DNA from: Limihaloglobus sulfuriphilus
Lineage (GTDB): Bacteria; Planctomycetota; Phycisphaerae; Sedimentisphaerales; Sedimentisphaeraceae
DNA length: 64,000 nt
Assembly: GCF_001999965.1 (NCBI RefSeq)
Contig: NZ_CP019646.1
Span: 1 to 64,000 of the forward strand
Reading direction: 5' to 3'
Each line of letters starts with the position of its first letter. The stretch's first letter is position 1. This document shows positions 34,852 through 43,714 of this stretch, piece after piece. The notes beneath the pieces were generated by a model. It was not told the DNA's origin and searched no databases. It saw only the letters and a program-made list of their open reading frames with translations. A program made the position numbers and the translations under genes.

Positions 34852-37560
34852 ATGCTAAGCTCAGAAGAAATCAGAAGCAAGTTTATAGAGTTTTTCCAGG
34901 GCAAGGGCCATACTTTTGTTCCGAGCTCACCGGTTGTGCCTAACGACGACCCGACACTGCTGTTCACTAATGCCGGCATGAATCAGTTCAAGGATATCTT
35001 CCTTGGCATGAAGGCAAAAAAATGTGATTCAGCCGCTAACAGCCAGAAATGCATCAGGGTCAGCGGCAAGCATAATGACCTTGAGGAGGTCGGCGTTGAT
35101 ACATACCACCATACATTTTTTGAGATGCTTGGCAACTGGTCTTTTGACAGCTACTTTAAGGAAGATACGATTAAATGGGCTTGGGAGCTTCTGACAGAGG
35201 TTTATAAGATAGATCCTGATAAGCTCTGGGCGACGGTCTTTGCCGGTGACGAAACAGACGGCAGCGAATACGACGCCGAAGCGGCGCGTCTCTGGCCGCA
35301 GCTTACCGGAATCCCCAAAGAACGTGTTCTTGCCTGCGGCAAGAAAGATAACTTCTGGGAGATGGGCGATACCGGCCCCTGCGGCCCGTGCAGTGAGATA
35401 CATATTGACCTTGGCCCTGAGATGTGCGATATGCAGCATGTCGAGGGGCACAAGTGTGCTGTTAATGCCGGCTGCGCACGTTTCATCGAGCTGTGGAATC
35501 TCGTTTTTATACAGTTTAACCGCGTGGCGGACGGCTCGCTTATGCCGCTGAAGGCAAAATACGTTGATACCGGCGCCGGCCTTGAACGTATATGCGCAGT
35601 GCTTCAGGGCAAAAAGAGCAATTATGATACAGATCTGTTTATGCCGATTATTAACGGCATAGAAAATCTCTCCGGCGTGAAATACACCTCATCGCTTAAA
35701 TCTAAGAGCGATATCGCGATGCGTGTCATTGCCGATCATCTGCGTTCGCTCTCGTTCGCGATTACCGACGGCGCCTCCCCCGGTAATGACGGCCGCGGCT
35801 ATGTTCTTCGCCGTATTCTCCGCAGGGCGTGCCGTTTTGGACGCGTGCTGAACATGCATGAGCCGTTTATTTATAAACTCGTGCCGGCGCTTGTGGATAA
35901 GATGGGCGGGGCGTTCCCCGAGTTAAAAGCCAGGAGCAGCCATGTCCAGACCGTTATACAGGCCGAGGAGGCATCTTTCGGCAGGACGCTTGACCGCGGG
36001 CTTGAGATGTTCACCCAGGCGGCAGAAAAGGCCCAAGACGGAACTATCCGCGGCGAGGACGCCTTCCAGTTGTACGATACATACGGATTCCCGCTGGATC
36101 TTACAAGCCTGATGGCGCGTGAGAGGGGGCTTTCTGTAGATACAGACGCTTTCGAGGAGCTCATGGAGCAGCAGCGAAACCGTGCCAGGGCGGCTCAGAA
36201 GTCAAACTCGATGCTCTCTGTTCTTGTCGGCATTGACCTGCCCGAGACGGATGACAGCTTAAAATACAGCTCAACAGACATAAAAGCGAAAATCATAGCA
36301 AGTGTCTGTGATGATGGTTATACGGATTCAGGCACAGTTACAACCAGCGGCGATAAGGCATCTTTGATACTGGATAAAACCTGTTTCTACGCCGAGAGCG
36401 GCGGACAAATAGGAGATGCCGGCATGATAACCAGTGACACGGGCCGGTTTATTGTTGATAAGACAACTGCCATGGGTCACTGCGTTCTCCATGAGGGCAG
36501 GGTAATCGAGGGCAGTTTTGAGATCGGCCAGGACGTGTACGCAATGGTATCGCCTGATCGGGAAGCAACACGCAAAAACCATACGGCAACGCATATACTT
36601 CAGTGGGCATTGCGGGAAGTTCTCGGGGATAGTGTTTCACAGCAGGGCAGCCTTGTAAATTCCGAGTATCTGCGGTTTGATTTTACCTGGCCCAAGGCAC
36701 TTTCTCCAGAAGAGCTGCACCAGGTAGAGAAGCTGGTAAATATGCGAATCGGGATGGAGCTGCCGGTGCAGGTAGCAGTTATGCCGATAGAAGAGGCAAA
36801 AGAGCTTGGCGCGACAGCCCTTTTCGGTGAGAAATACGGCGATACGGTGCGGGTTATAAGCATTGGCGCTGCAAGCCCTGAAAGGCTCCATGAAGGTTTC
36901 AGTTTGGAGTTTTGCGGCGGCACGCATATTGACAATATAGGCCGGATCGGCGGTTTCAAGGTCGTCCGCGAAGAAAGCATATCTGCCGGTGTCCGGCGTA
37001 TAACCGCGGTGACCGGACCGGCTTATAATAAATACATGGAAGAGAGAAGCGGTATTGTTGATGAGTTGACGGCACTGCTTAAGGTTCCTGCTGAGCAGGT
37101 TAGCGAGAGGGTGGCAAAACTCATAGCAGATAACAAAGAGCTGTCTAAGAAGCTCAAAACCGCTCACAAGCAGGGCGGCTCAGATGTAATGCAGGACGCC
37201 AAAAAACTGCTGGAGACCGCCGCGGAGTTTGCCGGCAGCAAGGCTGTCGTTGGTGAGCTCGCCGATGCCAAGCCCGATGACATGCGCAGCGCTATGGATA
37301 TGCTCAAGAAAAAGGCACCCAGCTCTGTGATTTTCCTCGCCTCGGCGGTTGACGGCAAGGTCATGATGATTGCCGGCGTTACTGATGACCTGGTAAAGAA
37401 AGGAATTAAGGCGGGTGAGCTGGTCAGGGAGCTTGCGCCGATAGTCGGCGGCGGAGGCGGCGGCAGGCCGCAAATGGCACAGGCCGGCGGCAAAAACCCC
37501 GAAAAACTCGATGAATGCCTCAAAAAAGCCAAAGAAACCATAGCCGCAAAACTAAGTTAA
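34852..37560 (+). CDS. alaS: Alanine--tRNA ligase
   Basis: A 902-aa class II alanyl-tRNA synthetase with the full bacterial architecture. The catalytic domain begins FIEFFQGKGHTFVPSSPVVP and has the HNDLEEVGVDTYHHTFFEMLGNWSF segment. Editing-domain zinc ligands lie in HTATHILQWAL and CGGTHIDNIG. A C-Ala/DHHA1 domain ends in GGGGGGRPQMAQAGG. No frameshift or missing motif is seen. It is followed 22 bp later by an unrecognised gene on the same strand. Confidence 0.97.
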   Translation: MLSSEEIRSKFIEFFQGKGHTFVPSSPVVPNDDPTLLFTNAGMNQFKDIFLGMKAKKCDSAANSQKCIRVSGKHNDLEEVGVDTYHHTFFEMLGNWSFDSYFKEDTIKWAWELLTEVYKIDPDKLWATVFAGDETDGSEYDAEAARLWPQLTGIPKERVLACGKKDNFWEMGDTGPCGPCSEIHIDLGPEMCDMQHVEGHKCAVNAGCARFIELWNLVFIQFNRVADGSLMPLKAKYVDTGAGLERICAVLQGKKSNYDTDLFMPIINGIENLSGVKYTSSLKSKSDIAMRVIADHLRSLSFAITDGASPGNDGRGYVLRRILRRACRFGRVLNMHEPFIYKLVPALVDKMGGAFPELKARSSHVQTVIQAEEASFGRTLDRGLEMFTQAAEKAQDGTIRGEDAFQLYDTYGFPLDLTSLMARERGLSVDTDAFEELMEQQRNRARAAQKSNSMLSVLVGIDLPETDDSLKYSSTDIKAKIIASVCDDGYTDSGTVTTSGDKASLILDKTCFYAESGGQIGDAGMITSDTGRFIVDKTTAMGHCVLHEGRVIEGSFEIGQDVYAMVSPDREATRKNHTATHILQWALREVLGDSVSQQGSLVNSEYLRFDFTWPKALSPEELHQVEKLVNMRIGMELPVQVAVMPIEEAKELGATALFGEKYGDTVRVISIGAASPERLHEGFSLEFCGGTHIDNIGRIGGFKVVREESISAGVRRITAVTGPAYNKYMEERSGIVDELTALLKVPAEQVSERVAKLIADNKELSKKLKTAHKQGGSDVMQDAKKLLETAAEFAGSKAVVGELADAKPDDMRSAMDMLKKKAPSSVIFLASAVDGKVMMIAGVTDDLVKKGIKAGELVRELAPIVGGGGGGRPQMAQAGGKNPEKLDECLKKAKETIAAKLS

Positions 37561-37582
37561 ATAATAAAGATGGTAATAAATC

Positions 37583-39280
37583 ATGGACAAAAAAACACTT
37601 GAAAAATATTCCTCTGCTATAAGCCTTTCGGATATGGAAATATTTGTATTTCCCGAATTGATGTATAGTCTTGTACTGGCTAACATTATGAGTCCGGAAA
37701 TGTGGAAATGGCGTGAAATCGACACGTTCCGCAAACTCGAGGGCAAAAGCCCGTACCGCCGGCTTATGCGTATGCGGCAGTTTATTATGGATGAATTTGA
37801 GTTTAACCTCGACCTGAACACCTGGGGCCTGACCGACAAGGATGTCGAGCTTGGCAGGTTCGCGGATATAATCCCTCCGGAAAAGATAGCCCAGAGCAAC
37901 GCCCTGTTTGGCTACCAGGGAGACGAGTATTATTTTGATATTGGTATCCGCCGGCACTTCGGGCTGGATAAGTACAACGGCAACCTGATACCGTACTGGA
38001 AGACAGAGACCGTTGAGGCGATGAACGCCTTCCGCTACCGTGACGGCTATGCAACGGGGGCGGGTGAATGTGTTTCCCTTGCCGCGTTGTATATGGCGGC
38101 GGCGTATATCATCTGCGATATACCGCTTGAGGATATGTACATGATTCTGACGCCGCTGCATTCGCAGAATTATATCGACATAAATGACGGCGCAATAACG
38201 AATAACCGCAGAGTTGTTACTAAGGCGATGTGGTTCAACGGCACCGAGATTACCGCCAAGGCCCAGCGGGCGCTCCGCAATGAAGACGTGACGATCGTTG
38301 CTCACAATACCGGGCATATACACTGCATCTATGACACGGCGACCATCAATCCCGGGGCGTATGACAAATTCCGTGAGAAAATCACCGAATTTCTCCGCAC
38401 TGAGCTTGATATGACGGTTTTCGCCAACTTCCTTCGCAACAACTGGGACTATCGCAAGAGCTTTGTTTTCTGCCGCCACATCCGCGGCGAACATAAGTAC
38501 GTAAAGGCCGAGACACTCTTTTCTTATGAGCATAACAGCACGTACAATATTGACAACAGTACGCTTGATAAACTCATGGCAGAGGTTGACGGCGAGGATT
38601 TCTACCTTGATAAGCCCCAGGAGCGTATATGTATCGAGCAGTTTATGAAGTTTGTCCGCAAGATGAAGATTGATCTCGATGATGATGAAAGTTCAGAAAA
38701 GCTGGCGCTGTATCTTGGCGAAAAGATAGATAATTCCGCTGATTTTGTACGAGACCTAAGGGAGTTTACCCGATTTGAGCCTGTATTGCCCGATAAAAAC
38801 AAGAAATATGTCTCTCAGAGCTCTGTTGATATAAGGGCGGGTATGAGCCGCGAGGAGATTATAGATTATCTTCGGGCTATCAGGAACGATAACCAGCTTG
38901 CCGACCTGGCGTTCTTTGCTTACCGTGAAGCCGACGGCTGGGACTGGGAACCGTTTATAAAGGCATCGATCGAGCGCTGCCCTGTATCCGTAGAGAAATG
39001 CAAAAAAATGGATATAGAAGAAGTCTGTAAAATGCTCACAGGCATGGAAAACAAATCTATCTATTGCTGCAAGCGGCTGGCTCACCCGGACGAGGTGATC
39101 AATTACAGCCGCGGCGACGGAATCGAAAAGGCGTTTACTCTTGCAAACATAATCCGCAGCCGCACGCCCGAAACCGCTCTGTCGGTAGAAATTGACGGCG
39201 AATCAGTAACACTCTTCGCCGGCGAAGATGAGTTTGAGTTCTATTCCACGAAGAACATAACCGACAGGGTAGAATTTTGA
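37583..39280 (+). CDS. Unrecognised 565-aa protein, possible transglutaminase-like fold
   Basis: I do not recognise this protein. It is soluble, acidic and has no signal peptide. Near residue 160 there is GAGECVSLAALYMAAAYI with Cys163, followed by ILTPLHSQNYIDI with His193 and an Asn or Asp shortly after. The order Cys-His-Asn/Asp, with a helix after the Cys, resembles transglutaminase-like (papain-type) folds, but this is only a pattern match. A second conserved-looking cluster is KSIYCCKRLAHPDEV near residue 498. The gene follows alaS by 22 bp and may be co-transcribed with it. Coding character is strong: long, with codon use like its neighbours. Confidence 0.75.
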   Translation: MDKKTLEKYSSAISLSDMEIFVFPELMYSLVLANIMSPEMWKWREIDTFRKLEGKSPYRRLMRMRQFIMDEFEFNLDLNTWGLTDKDVELGRFADIIPPEKIAQSNALFGYQGDEYYFDIGIRRHFGLDKYNGNLIPYWKTETVEAMNAFRYRDGYATGAGECVSLAALYMAAAYIICDIPLEDMYMILTPLHSQNYIDINDGAITNNRRVVTKAMWFNGTEITAKAQRALRNEDVTIVAHNTGHIHCIYDTATINPGAYDKFREKITEFLRTELDMTVFANFLRNNWDYRKSFVFCRHIRGEHKYVKAETLFSYEHNSTYNIDNSTLDKLMAEVDGEDFYLDKPQERICIEQFMKFVRKMKIDLDDDESSEKLALYLGEKIDNSADFVRDLREFTRFEPVLPDKNKKYVSQSSVDIRAGMSREEIIDYLRAIRNDNQLADLAFFAYREADGWDWEPFIKASIERCPVSVEKCKKMDIEEVCKMLTGMENKSIYCCKRLAHPDEVINYSRGDGIEKAFTLANIIRSRTPETALSVEIDGESVTLFAGEDEFEFYSTKNITDRVEF

Positions 39281-39351
39281 TACCGGGGATTGCTGGAAAT
39301 AAAAATGAGAAATCCCGTATAATGCTGACGAATCTCCGGTTAAGGTGAGCC

Positions 39352-40401
39352 ATGAAGGTTGAAGAGCTTGATTTTGAATTGCCGCAGGAGCTGATAGCTC
39401 AAATGCCGGCAGAGAATCGCAGCGAATCGCGATTGCTGGTACTCAACCGCAAAACCGGCGATATATCTGACCGCAGATTCAGCGGTATCGCGGAATATCT
39501 GTTTCCTGGTGATTGTCTCGTGCTAAATGATACAAAAGTTCTGCCGGCGAGATTCTTTGCACGGCGCACGACAGGGGCCTCGCTTGAGGGGTTGTATCTG
39601 GATATGAGCGGCGGGGGGCTCTGGCATGTGATGCTGAAAAATTCACGCAAGCTCAAAGAAGGCGAAGTCTTTGATTTGTTGTCTTCACATGGCAGCGTTT
39701 TCTGTAAGATTCTGGCAGAGAGGCGTTTAGATGATGGAACATGGCATATAAGGCCTCAATCTGATTTGCCGGCAGAGAAGCTGCTTGAACATATCGGTTA
39801 TGCACCTCTGCCGCCGTACATCAAACGCAGCCGCGGCGGAGAGAAACCCGATTATGACCGGCAGCGTTATCAGACGGTTTATGCCAGACAAAGCGGTGCG
39901 GTTGCCGCTCCAACGGCCGGTCTTCACTTTACAGACGAGCTTCTTAACAGGCTTGACGAGAAGGGGATAAGCAGGGCGCATGTTACTCTGCACGTAGGTG
40001 CCGGCACATTCAAGCCGGTTACCGCCGACAACCTCGAGGATCATGAAATCCACAGCGAGCGGTTTGAGATAGACGCCCAAAACGCCGATATTATAAACCG
40101 CACACACCAGGCGGGCGGGCGGATAGTTGCCGTCGGAACGACTTCGGTGAGGACGCTGGAAACCGTTGCCCAAAGCGGCGGGATTCACGCGGCAAGCGGC
40201 GATACACGTCTTTTTATCATGCCGGGGTTTGAATACAGGGCGGTTGACGCGATGATAACAAATTTTCATCTGCCCAAGTCAACCCTGCTGGCACTGGTGG
40301 GGGCTTTTGCCGGAATGGATAATATTAAAAACGCCTATACTCACGCCGTAAAAGAGCGGTATCATTTTTTCTCCTACGGTGACGCGATGCTGATTTATTG
40401 A
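39352..40401 (+). CDS. queA: tRNA preQ1(34) S-adenosylmethionine ribosyltransferase-isomerase
   Basis: A 349-aa QueA, which transfers and isomerises the ribosyl part of SAM onto preQ1-modified tRNA to make epoxyqueuosine. It has typical segments: ELIAQMPAENRSESRLLVL at the start, CLVLNDTKVLPARFF, YQTVYARQSGAVAAPTAGLHFT (about residues 173-194), and NFHLPKSTLLALVGAFAG near the end. The length is the family norm. No queuosine partner gene is adjacent. It is 71 bp after the unknown gene on the same strand. Confidence 0.97.
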   Translation: MKVEELDFELPQELIAQMPAENRSESRLLVLNRKTGDISDRRFSGIAEYLFPGDCLVLNDTKVLPARFFARRTTGASLEGLYLDMSGGGLWHVMLKNSRKLKEGEVFDLLSSHGSVFCKILAERRLDDGTWHIRPQSDLPAEKLLEHIGYAPLPPYIKRSRGGEKPDYDRQRYQTVYARQSGAVAAPTAGLHFTDELLNRLDEKGISRAHVTLHVGAGTFKPVTADNLEDHEIHSERFEIDAQNADIINRTHQAGGRIVAVGTTSVRTLETVAQSGGIHAASGDTRLFIMPGFEYRAVDAMITNFHLPKSTLLALVGAFAGMDNIKNAYTHAVKERYHFFSYGDAMLIY

Positions 40402-40515
40402 GCAGCTCTGTTTGAACATGCCTGATTTCGTTAGCCGTTTTAATTCACTTTGGCGTTAAATTCATCTATATTGAATGCCATTTATGTTTATTTATATGTC
40501 ATTTTGTCACTCTGG

Positions 40516-40549
40516 CAGGCATTTCAGCCTGAGACAGTTTGATTTGTCT
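40516..40549. promoter_or_regulatory. Two palindromes upstream of the sigma-54 promoter (possible activator sites)
   Basis: CAGGC-ATTTCA-GCCTG (40516-40531) and AGACA-N8-TGTCT (40532-40549) lie next to each other, 50-80 bp upstream of the -24 element. Sigma-54 promoters need an upstream-bound enhancer-binding protein, so these are candidates. No gene for such an activator is visible in the window. Confidence 0.35.
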
Positions 40550-40596
40550 TATTGTAAGTTTTTGAAAATAAAGATATTACATAAATAGTCTTCTTT

Positions 40597-40612
40597 TGGC
40601 ACGCTGTTTGCA
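40597..40612 (+). promoter_or_regulatory. Sigma-54 (RpoN) promoter of hsp20
   Basis: TTGGCACG-CTGT-TTGCAA matches the -24/-12 consensus, with GG at 40598-40599 and GC at 40610-40611 exactly 10 bases apart. Predicted transcription start is near 40623, giving a leader of about 54 nt to hsp20. Confidence 0.8.
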
Positions 40613-40676
40613 ATATGTAAAACAGAGTTTAGTAAATATGTAACAAAATGTTAACACTAAATAAAGGAGACATATT

Positions 40677-41138
40677 ATGAACAGAGTAGTACCATTTAAC
40701 TCAAAGAAAGGTCTGGGACTTGTTCCCGGCGGATTGTTTAAAAGTTTTGACGACATCTTTGACGACTTTTTCACCGGCTTCAACGCTCCTGATCAGCCTC
40801 GTGCATTTGTGCCGAGTGTTGACATGAACGATGAGGAAAAGGAAGTCGTCCTGACTGCTGAGCTTCCGGGCATCGATGACAAGGACATAAAGCTGTCTGT
40901 TCACGGAGATCACATTGTACTTGAGGGCGAGAAGAAGACAGAAACAAAATCCGAGAAAGACGGCTGGAAACATACAGAACGGAGCTTCGGTTCATTCAGG
41001 CGAGTGCTTCCGCTGCCTGCGAAAGTCGATGACGCCAAAGCCAAGGCTGAGTTTAAAGACGGTATTCTGACGGTGCATCTGCCCAAAACAGCTCCAGATG
41101 ATGGTGCTAAAAACATCGCCATTAAACGAATCAGCTAA
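40677..41138 (+). CDS. Hsp20/alpha-crystallin family small heat shock protein
   Basis: A 153-aa holdase chaperone that binds unfolding proteins without ATP. It has the alpha-crystallin domain (about residues 45-140): FVPSVDMNDEEKEVVLTAEL, LSVHGDHIVLEGEKK, FGSFRRVLPLPAKVD, and ADFKDGILTVHLPK-like strands (here AEFKDGILTVHLPK). A C-terminal IAI motif for oligomer contact is present. A strong AAAGGAG lies 7 nt before the ATG. Its promoter is of the sigma-54 type, unusual for small heat shock proteins, and a terminator follows, so it is a single-gene transcript. Confidence 0.95.
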   Translation: MNRVVPFNSKKGLGLVPGGLFKSFDDIFDDFFTGFNAPDQPRAFVPSVDMNDEEKEVVLTAELPGIDDKDIKLSVHGDHIVLEGEKKTETKSEKDGWKHTERSFGSFRRVLPLPAKVDDAKAKAEFKDGILTVHLPKTAPDDGAKNIAIKRIS

Positions 41139-41178
41139 AAAACACTTTTTACACACAATGTTCAATAACCCCATATAC

Positions 41179-41210
41179 AGGGCGGGAAGGAAACTTTCCG
41201 CCCTTTTTTT
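41179..41210 (+). terminator. Rho-independent terminator of hsp20
   Basis: AGGGCGG (41179-41185) pairs with CCGCCCT (41198-41204), extended inward by GGAA/TTTCC pairing, then seven Ts to 41210. Confidence 0.88.
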
Positions 41211-41256
41211 CGGCGTGAAGGTCAGTCTCCCGTCATGATGTTAATATAAATATAAC

Positions 41257-41284
41257 TTGATTTTAGCGGCATAGTTTATAATAT
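41257..41284 (+). promoter_or_regulatory. Possible promoter of the EEP-family gene
   Basis: TTGATT (41257-41262) with TAATAT (41279-41284) at 16 bp, or overlapping TATAAT (41277-41282) at 14 bp. It is about 65 bp upstream of the start. Confidence 0.4.
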
Positions 41285-41346
41285 TCATGTGAAATTATTA
41301 TTCTTTCTTAACATTTGTAAGTTATATCTTTATTGGAGACAAAGTT

Positions 41347-42315
41347 TTGAAAAAGTCATTATTTGTTTTACTGGTGTTTTGGGCCGTTTTTTCCGGTTAT
41401 TCGGAGACGGTGAGAGTCGCGACTTACAATATTGAGCATTTTATGAGAATGTTTGATCAGCAGAAGATGCCTGAAAGATCCCGTAATATGACGGAATTGT
41501 ACAGTGATGAGGAAGACGTTTACGAAGTCGCCGCGGTTATCAAATCAAAAGATTTCAACGCCGACATAATCGCCATACAGGAATGCTGCGATGAGCAAAT
41601 GCTTGAGCTGTTCGTGAAGAAATGGCTCGACGGCGAATATGAATACGCCAAGGTCTCTTACGGCAACACAGATGGTCAGTATCTTGGCTTTCTCGTACGT
41701 AAAGGCTGGTCTGTAAGAGATTTCAGGGAGTATGTCGATATAAAGGATCCGGCAGATGACCGCTCGCTCAGGAGCTTTAAGGAGCGGGAGGGCAAAGATT
41801 TTTTCGATTTCCTTTTCAGCCGCGGCCCTGCGTTTATACTTGTGGAAAGCCCCGGCGGCACCAGTTTCTGGGTGGGCTGCACACATGTAAAAAGCAAATA
41901 CGGCAACAACGAGGCGGTTACCAAATGGCGGCTGCGTGAGATAGATAAGACCCGTCAAATCTGCGCGGAGCTGCTGGCAGGAGGAAAAACTGATAAGCTG
42001 GTGATTCTTGGTGATTTCAACGATACAATCGGAATGGATAAATATGAAAAGATCGTCGGTGCCGATGTCGTGATGAGAATGACAGAGGGCAGCGGCGGCG
42101 AAGAGCTGAAGATGCTCACCCGCAAGCTCAGCGATTCGGGCAAGGCCAGCTATCATTGCGAGTTCAAGCCCCGGTATTACCGCGGCTTTCTTGACCATGT
42201 GTTCGCTTCGCCGGCCATGGCGGAGTGTTTTGAATCGGCTTTAATGGTAGAATCCCCCGTCGCCGCTGTTGCAAGCGACCATTATCCGGTTGTCTGCGAG
42301 TTCGAGTTTGAATAA
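41347..42315 (+). CDS. Endonuclease/exonuclease/phosphatase (EEP) family protein, exported
   Basis: A 322-aa protein of the DNase I-like EEP superfamily with a cleavable signal (MKKSLFVLLVFWAVFSGYS). All core motifs are present: TYNIEHF (Asn), AIQECCDE (metal Glu), GCTHVKSKYG, ILGDFND (Asp/Asn) and ASDHYPVV (Asp-His). Exported members include nucleases and phosphodiesterases; which substrate applies cannot be told. The start codon is TTG with GGAG upstream. It is followed after 33 bp by the solute-binding protein gene. Confidence 0.88.
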   Translation: MKKSLFVLLVFWAVFSGYSETVRVATYNIEHFMRMFDQQKMPERSRNMTELYSDEEDVYEVAAVIKSKDFNADIIAIQECCDEQMLELFVKKWLDGEYEYAKVSYGNTDGQYLGFLVRKGWSVRDFREYVDIKDPADDRSLRSFKEREGKDFFDFLFSRGPAFILVESPGGTSFWVGCTHVKSKYGNNEAVTKWRLREIDKTRQICAELLAGGKTDKLVILGDFNDTIGMDKYEKIVGADVVMRMTEGSGGEELKMLTRKLSDSGKASYHCEFKPRYYRGFLDHVFASPAMAECFESALMVESPVAAVASDHYPVVCEFEFE

Positions 42316-42348
42316 GAATATCTAATCAATTGCTGAAAGGTTTTGTAA

Positions 42349-43707
42349 ATGTTATCATTAAAAAATATGCTTCTGGGCTGTGCGGCAGCAGCTGTGTTTG
42401 TTGTAAGTGTTATAATGACCGGCTGCGGCGGCGATTCCGGCCCCGAGCCGGACAACAAGGTTGTGATACTGTGCCCGCATGACGAAAATGTAAAGTACGA
42501 ATTCAAAAAGGCTTTCGAGCAGTGGCACCTTGAGAAATTCTCATCGCCGGCAACAGTGGAATGGCGTGATGTCGGCGGCGGCGGAAGCACGATGCTCAAC
42601 TATATCCGCAATGTCTATGAACGCAGTGACAGCTCAATGGTGGATATTCTTTGGGGAGCCGGCGAGAGTCCGCACATGTACCTGGCAGAAGAAGGTCTTT
42701 TGACGAAGTACACTCCCTCGCAGGGTTATTTTGACAATGTCCCGGCAACTTTCAGCGGGATGCGGCTTTATGATGCCGACCATCTCTGGTTTGGCACAGT
42801 TGTCAGCAGTTTCGGCTTCATTTACAACAAAGAGCTTCTTGAGAAGGCCGGCCTTGAAGAGCCCAGCAGCTGGAAAGATATCGGCAGTCCAGAGTTTTTC
42901 GACCATGTAGTGCTTGCCGACCCGAGCCAGTCCGCTTCTATCGCGGCGGCATACGAGATGGTAGTGCAGTCAGAAGATACCTGGCAAAAAGGCTGGGCGA
43001 AACTGCTTGCGGTCCTCGGCAATGCCAAGAAGTTCACCGCCAGCAGCGGGGCGGCAGTAAATGCGCCGGTACTTGGTGAAGCGATAGCCGCGGCGTGTAT
43101 CGACTATTACGGTATGATCCGCGTCTCCAGGACACCTGATATTCTCGGCTACGTCAGTCCTGAAGGCGGAACAGGTTTCACGCCGGATCCGATATCGATA
43201 CTGAAAAACCCAGCGCATCCGCAGACCGCACGCAGGTTTGTTGATTTTGTCCTTAGCATTGAAGGCCAGCGGCTCTGGGCGCTTCCGGCGGGGCACGAAT
43301 TCGGCCCGGAGCTGAACTGTCTCAACAGGCCGCCTGTACGGAAAGATTTCTATACCGCTTACGGGCAGGATATTCCAAAGTGGATCGTTCGCCCTTATGA
43401 AATGGGTACAACGCTTGAGATTGATGAACAGCTTCGAATTGAGCGGTATGATGTTCTCGTCCAGCTTGTCCGGGCAGCAGCGGTAAACAATGCACCGCTG
43501 CTAAAAGATGCAAAAAAGAAGATTGTCGAGACCGGCTCAAAAGAGCTCGAAGAGCTTTTTGTTAAACTGCCCGACAATGCCGACACATTAGACGAGGTAC
43601 GCGGTCTTCATGAAGCCATGCAGGACGATACGTTCCGTGATAAGGTTATTAACGAATGGGTGTCATTTTTCAGCGATAAATACAAGGCGATTATCGACGC
43701 GAAGTAA
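42349..43707 (+). CDS. Extracellular solute-binding lipoprotein (iron(III)-type)
   Basis: A 452-aa ABC-type substrate-binding protein of the ferric-ion/family-1 layout. It has a lipoprotein signal ending MTGCGG, then DVGGGGSTMLNYIRN, VDILWGAGESPHMYLAEEGLL, VVSSFGFIYNKELLEKAG, and ILKNPAHPQTARRFVDFVLSI, which is characteristic of Fe(III)-binding proteins. The C-terminal 100 residues extend beyond the usual length and are helical. No permease or ATPase gene lies next to it, so the transporter partner must be elsewhere. It converges on the ATP-grasp gene with 7 bp between stops and no terminator. Confidence 0.87.
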   Translation: MLSLKNMLLGCAAAAVFVVSVIMTGCGGDSGPEPDNKVVILCPHDENVKYEFKKAFEQWHLEKFSSPATVEWRDVGGGGSTMLNYIRNVYERSDSSMVDILWGAGESPHMYLAEEGLLTKYTPSQGYFDNVPATFSGMRLYDADHLWFGTVVSSFGFIYNKELLEKAGLEEPSSWKDIGSPEFFDHVVLADPSQSASIAAAYEMVVQSEDTWQKGWAKLLAVLGNAKKFTASSGAAVNAPVLGEAIAAACIDYYGMIRVSRTPDILGYVSPEGGTGFTPDPISILKNPAHPQTARRFVDFVLSIEGQRLWALPAGHEFGPELNCLNRPPVRKDFYTAYGQDIPKWIVRPYEMGTTLEIDEQLRIERYDVLVQLVRAAAVNNAPLLKDAKKKIVETGSKELEELFVKLPDNADTLDEVRGLHEAMQDDTFRDKVINEWVSFFSDKYKAIIDAK

Positions 43708-43714
43708 TATTGGG

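Noticed and set aside
37520-38533. 337-codon minus-strand frame opposite the gene after alaS
   Set aside because: It overlaps both alaS and the plus-strand gene, has no start signals, and its composition mirrors the opposite strand.
40402-40676. CIRCE or sigma-32-type control of hsp20
   Set aside because: No TTAGCACTC-N9-GAGTGCTAA element or sigma-32-like boxes were found; the sigma-54 match is far better.
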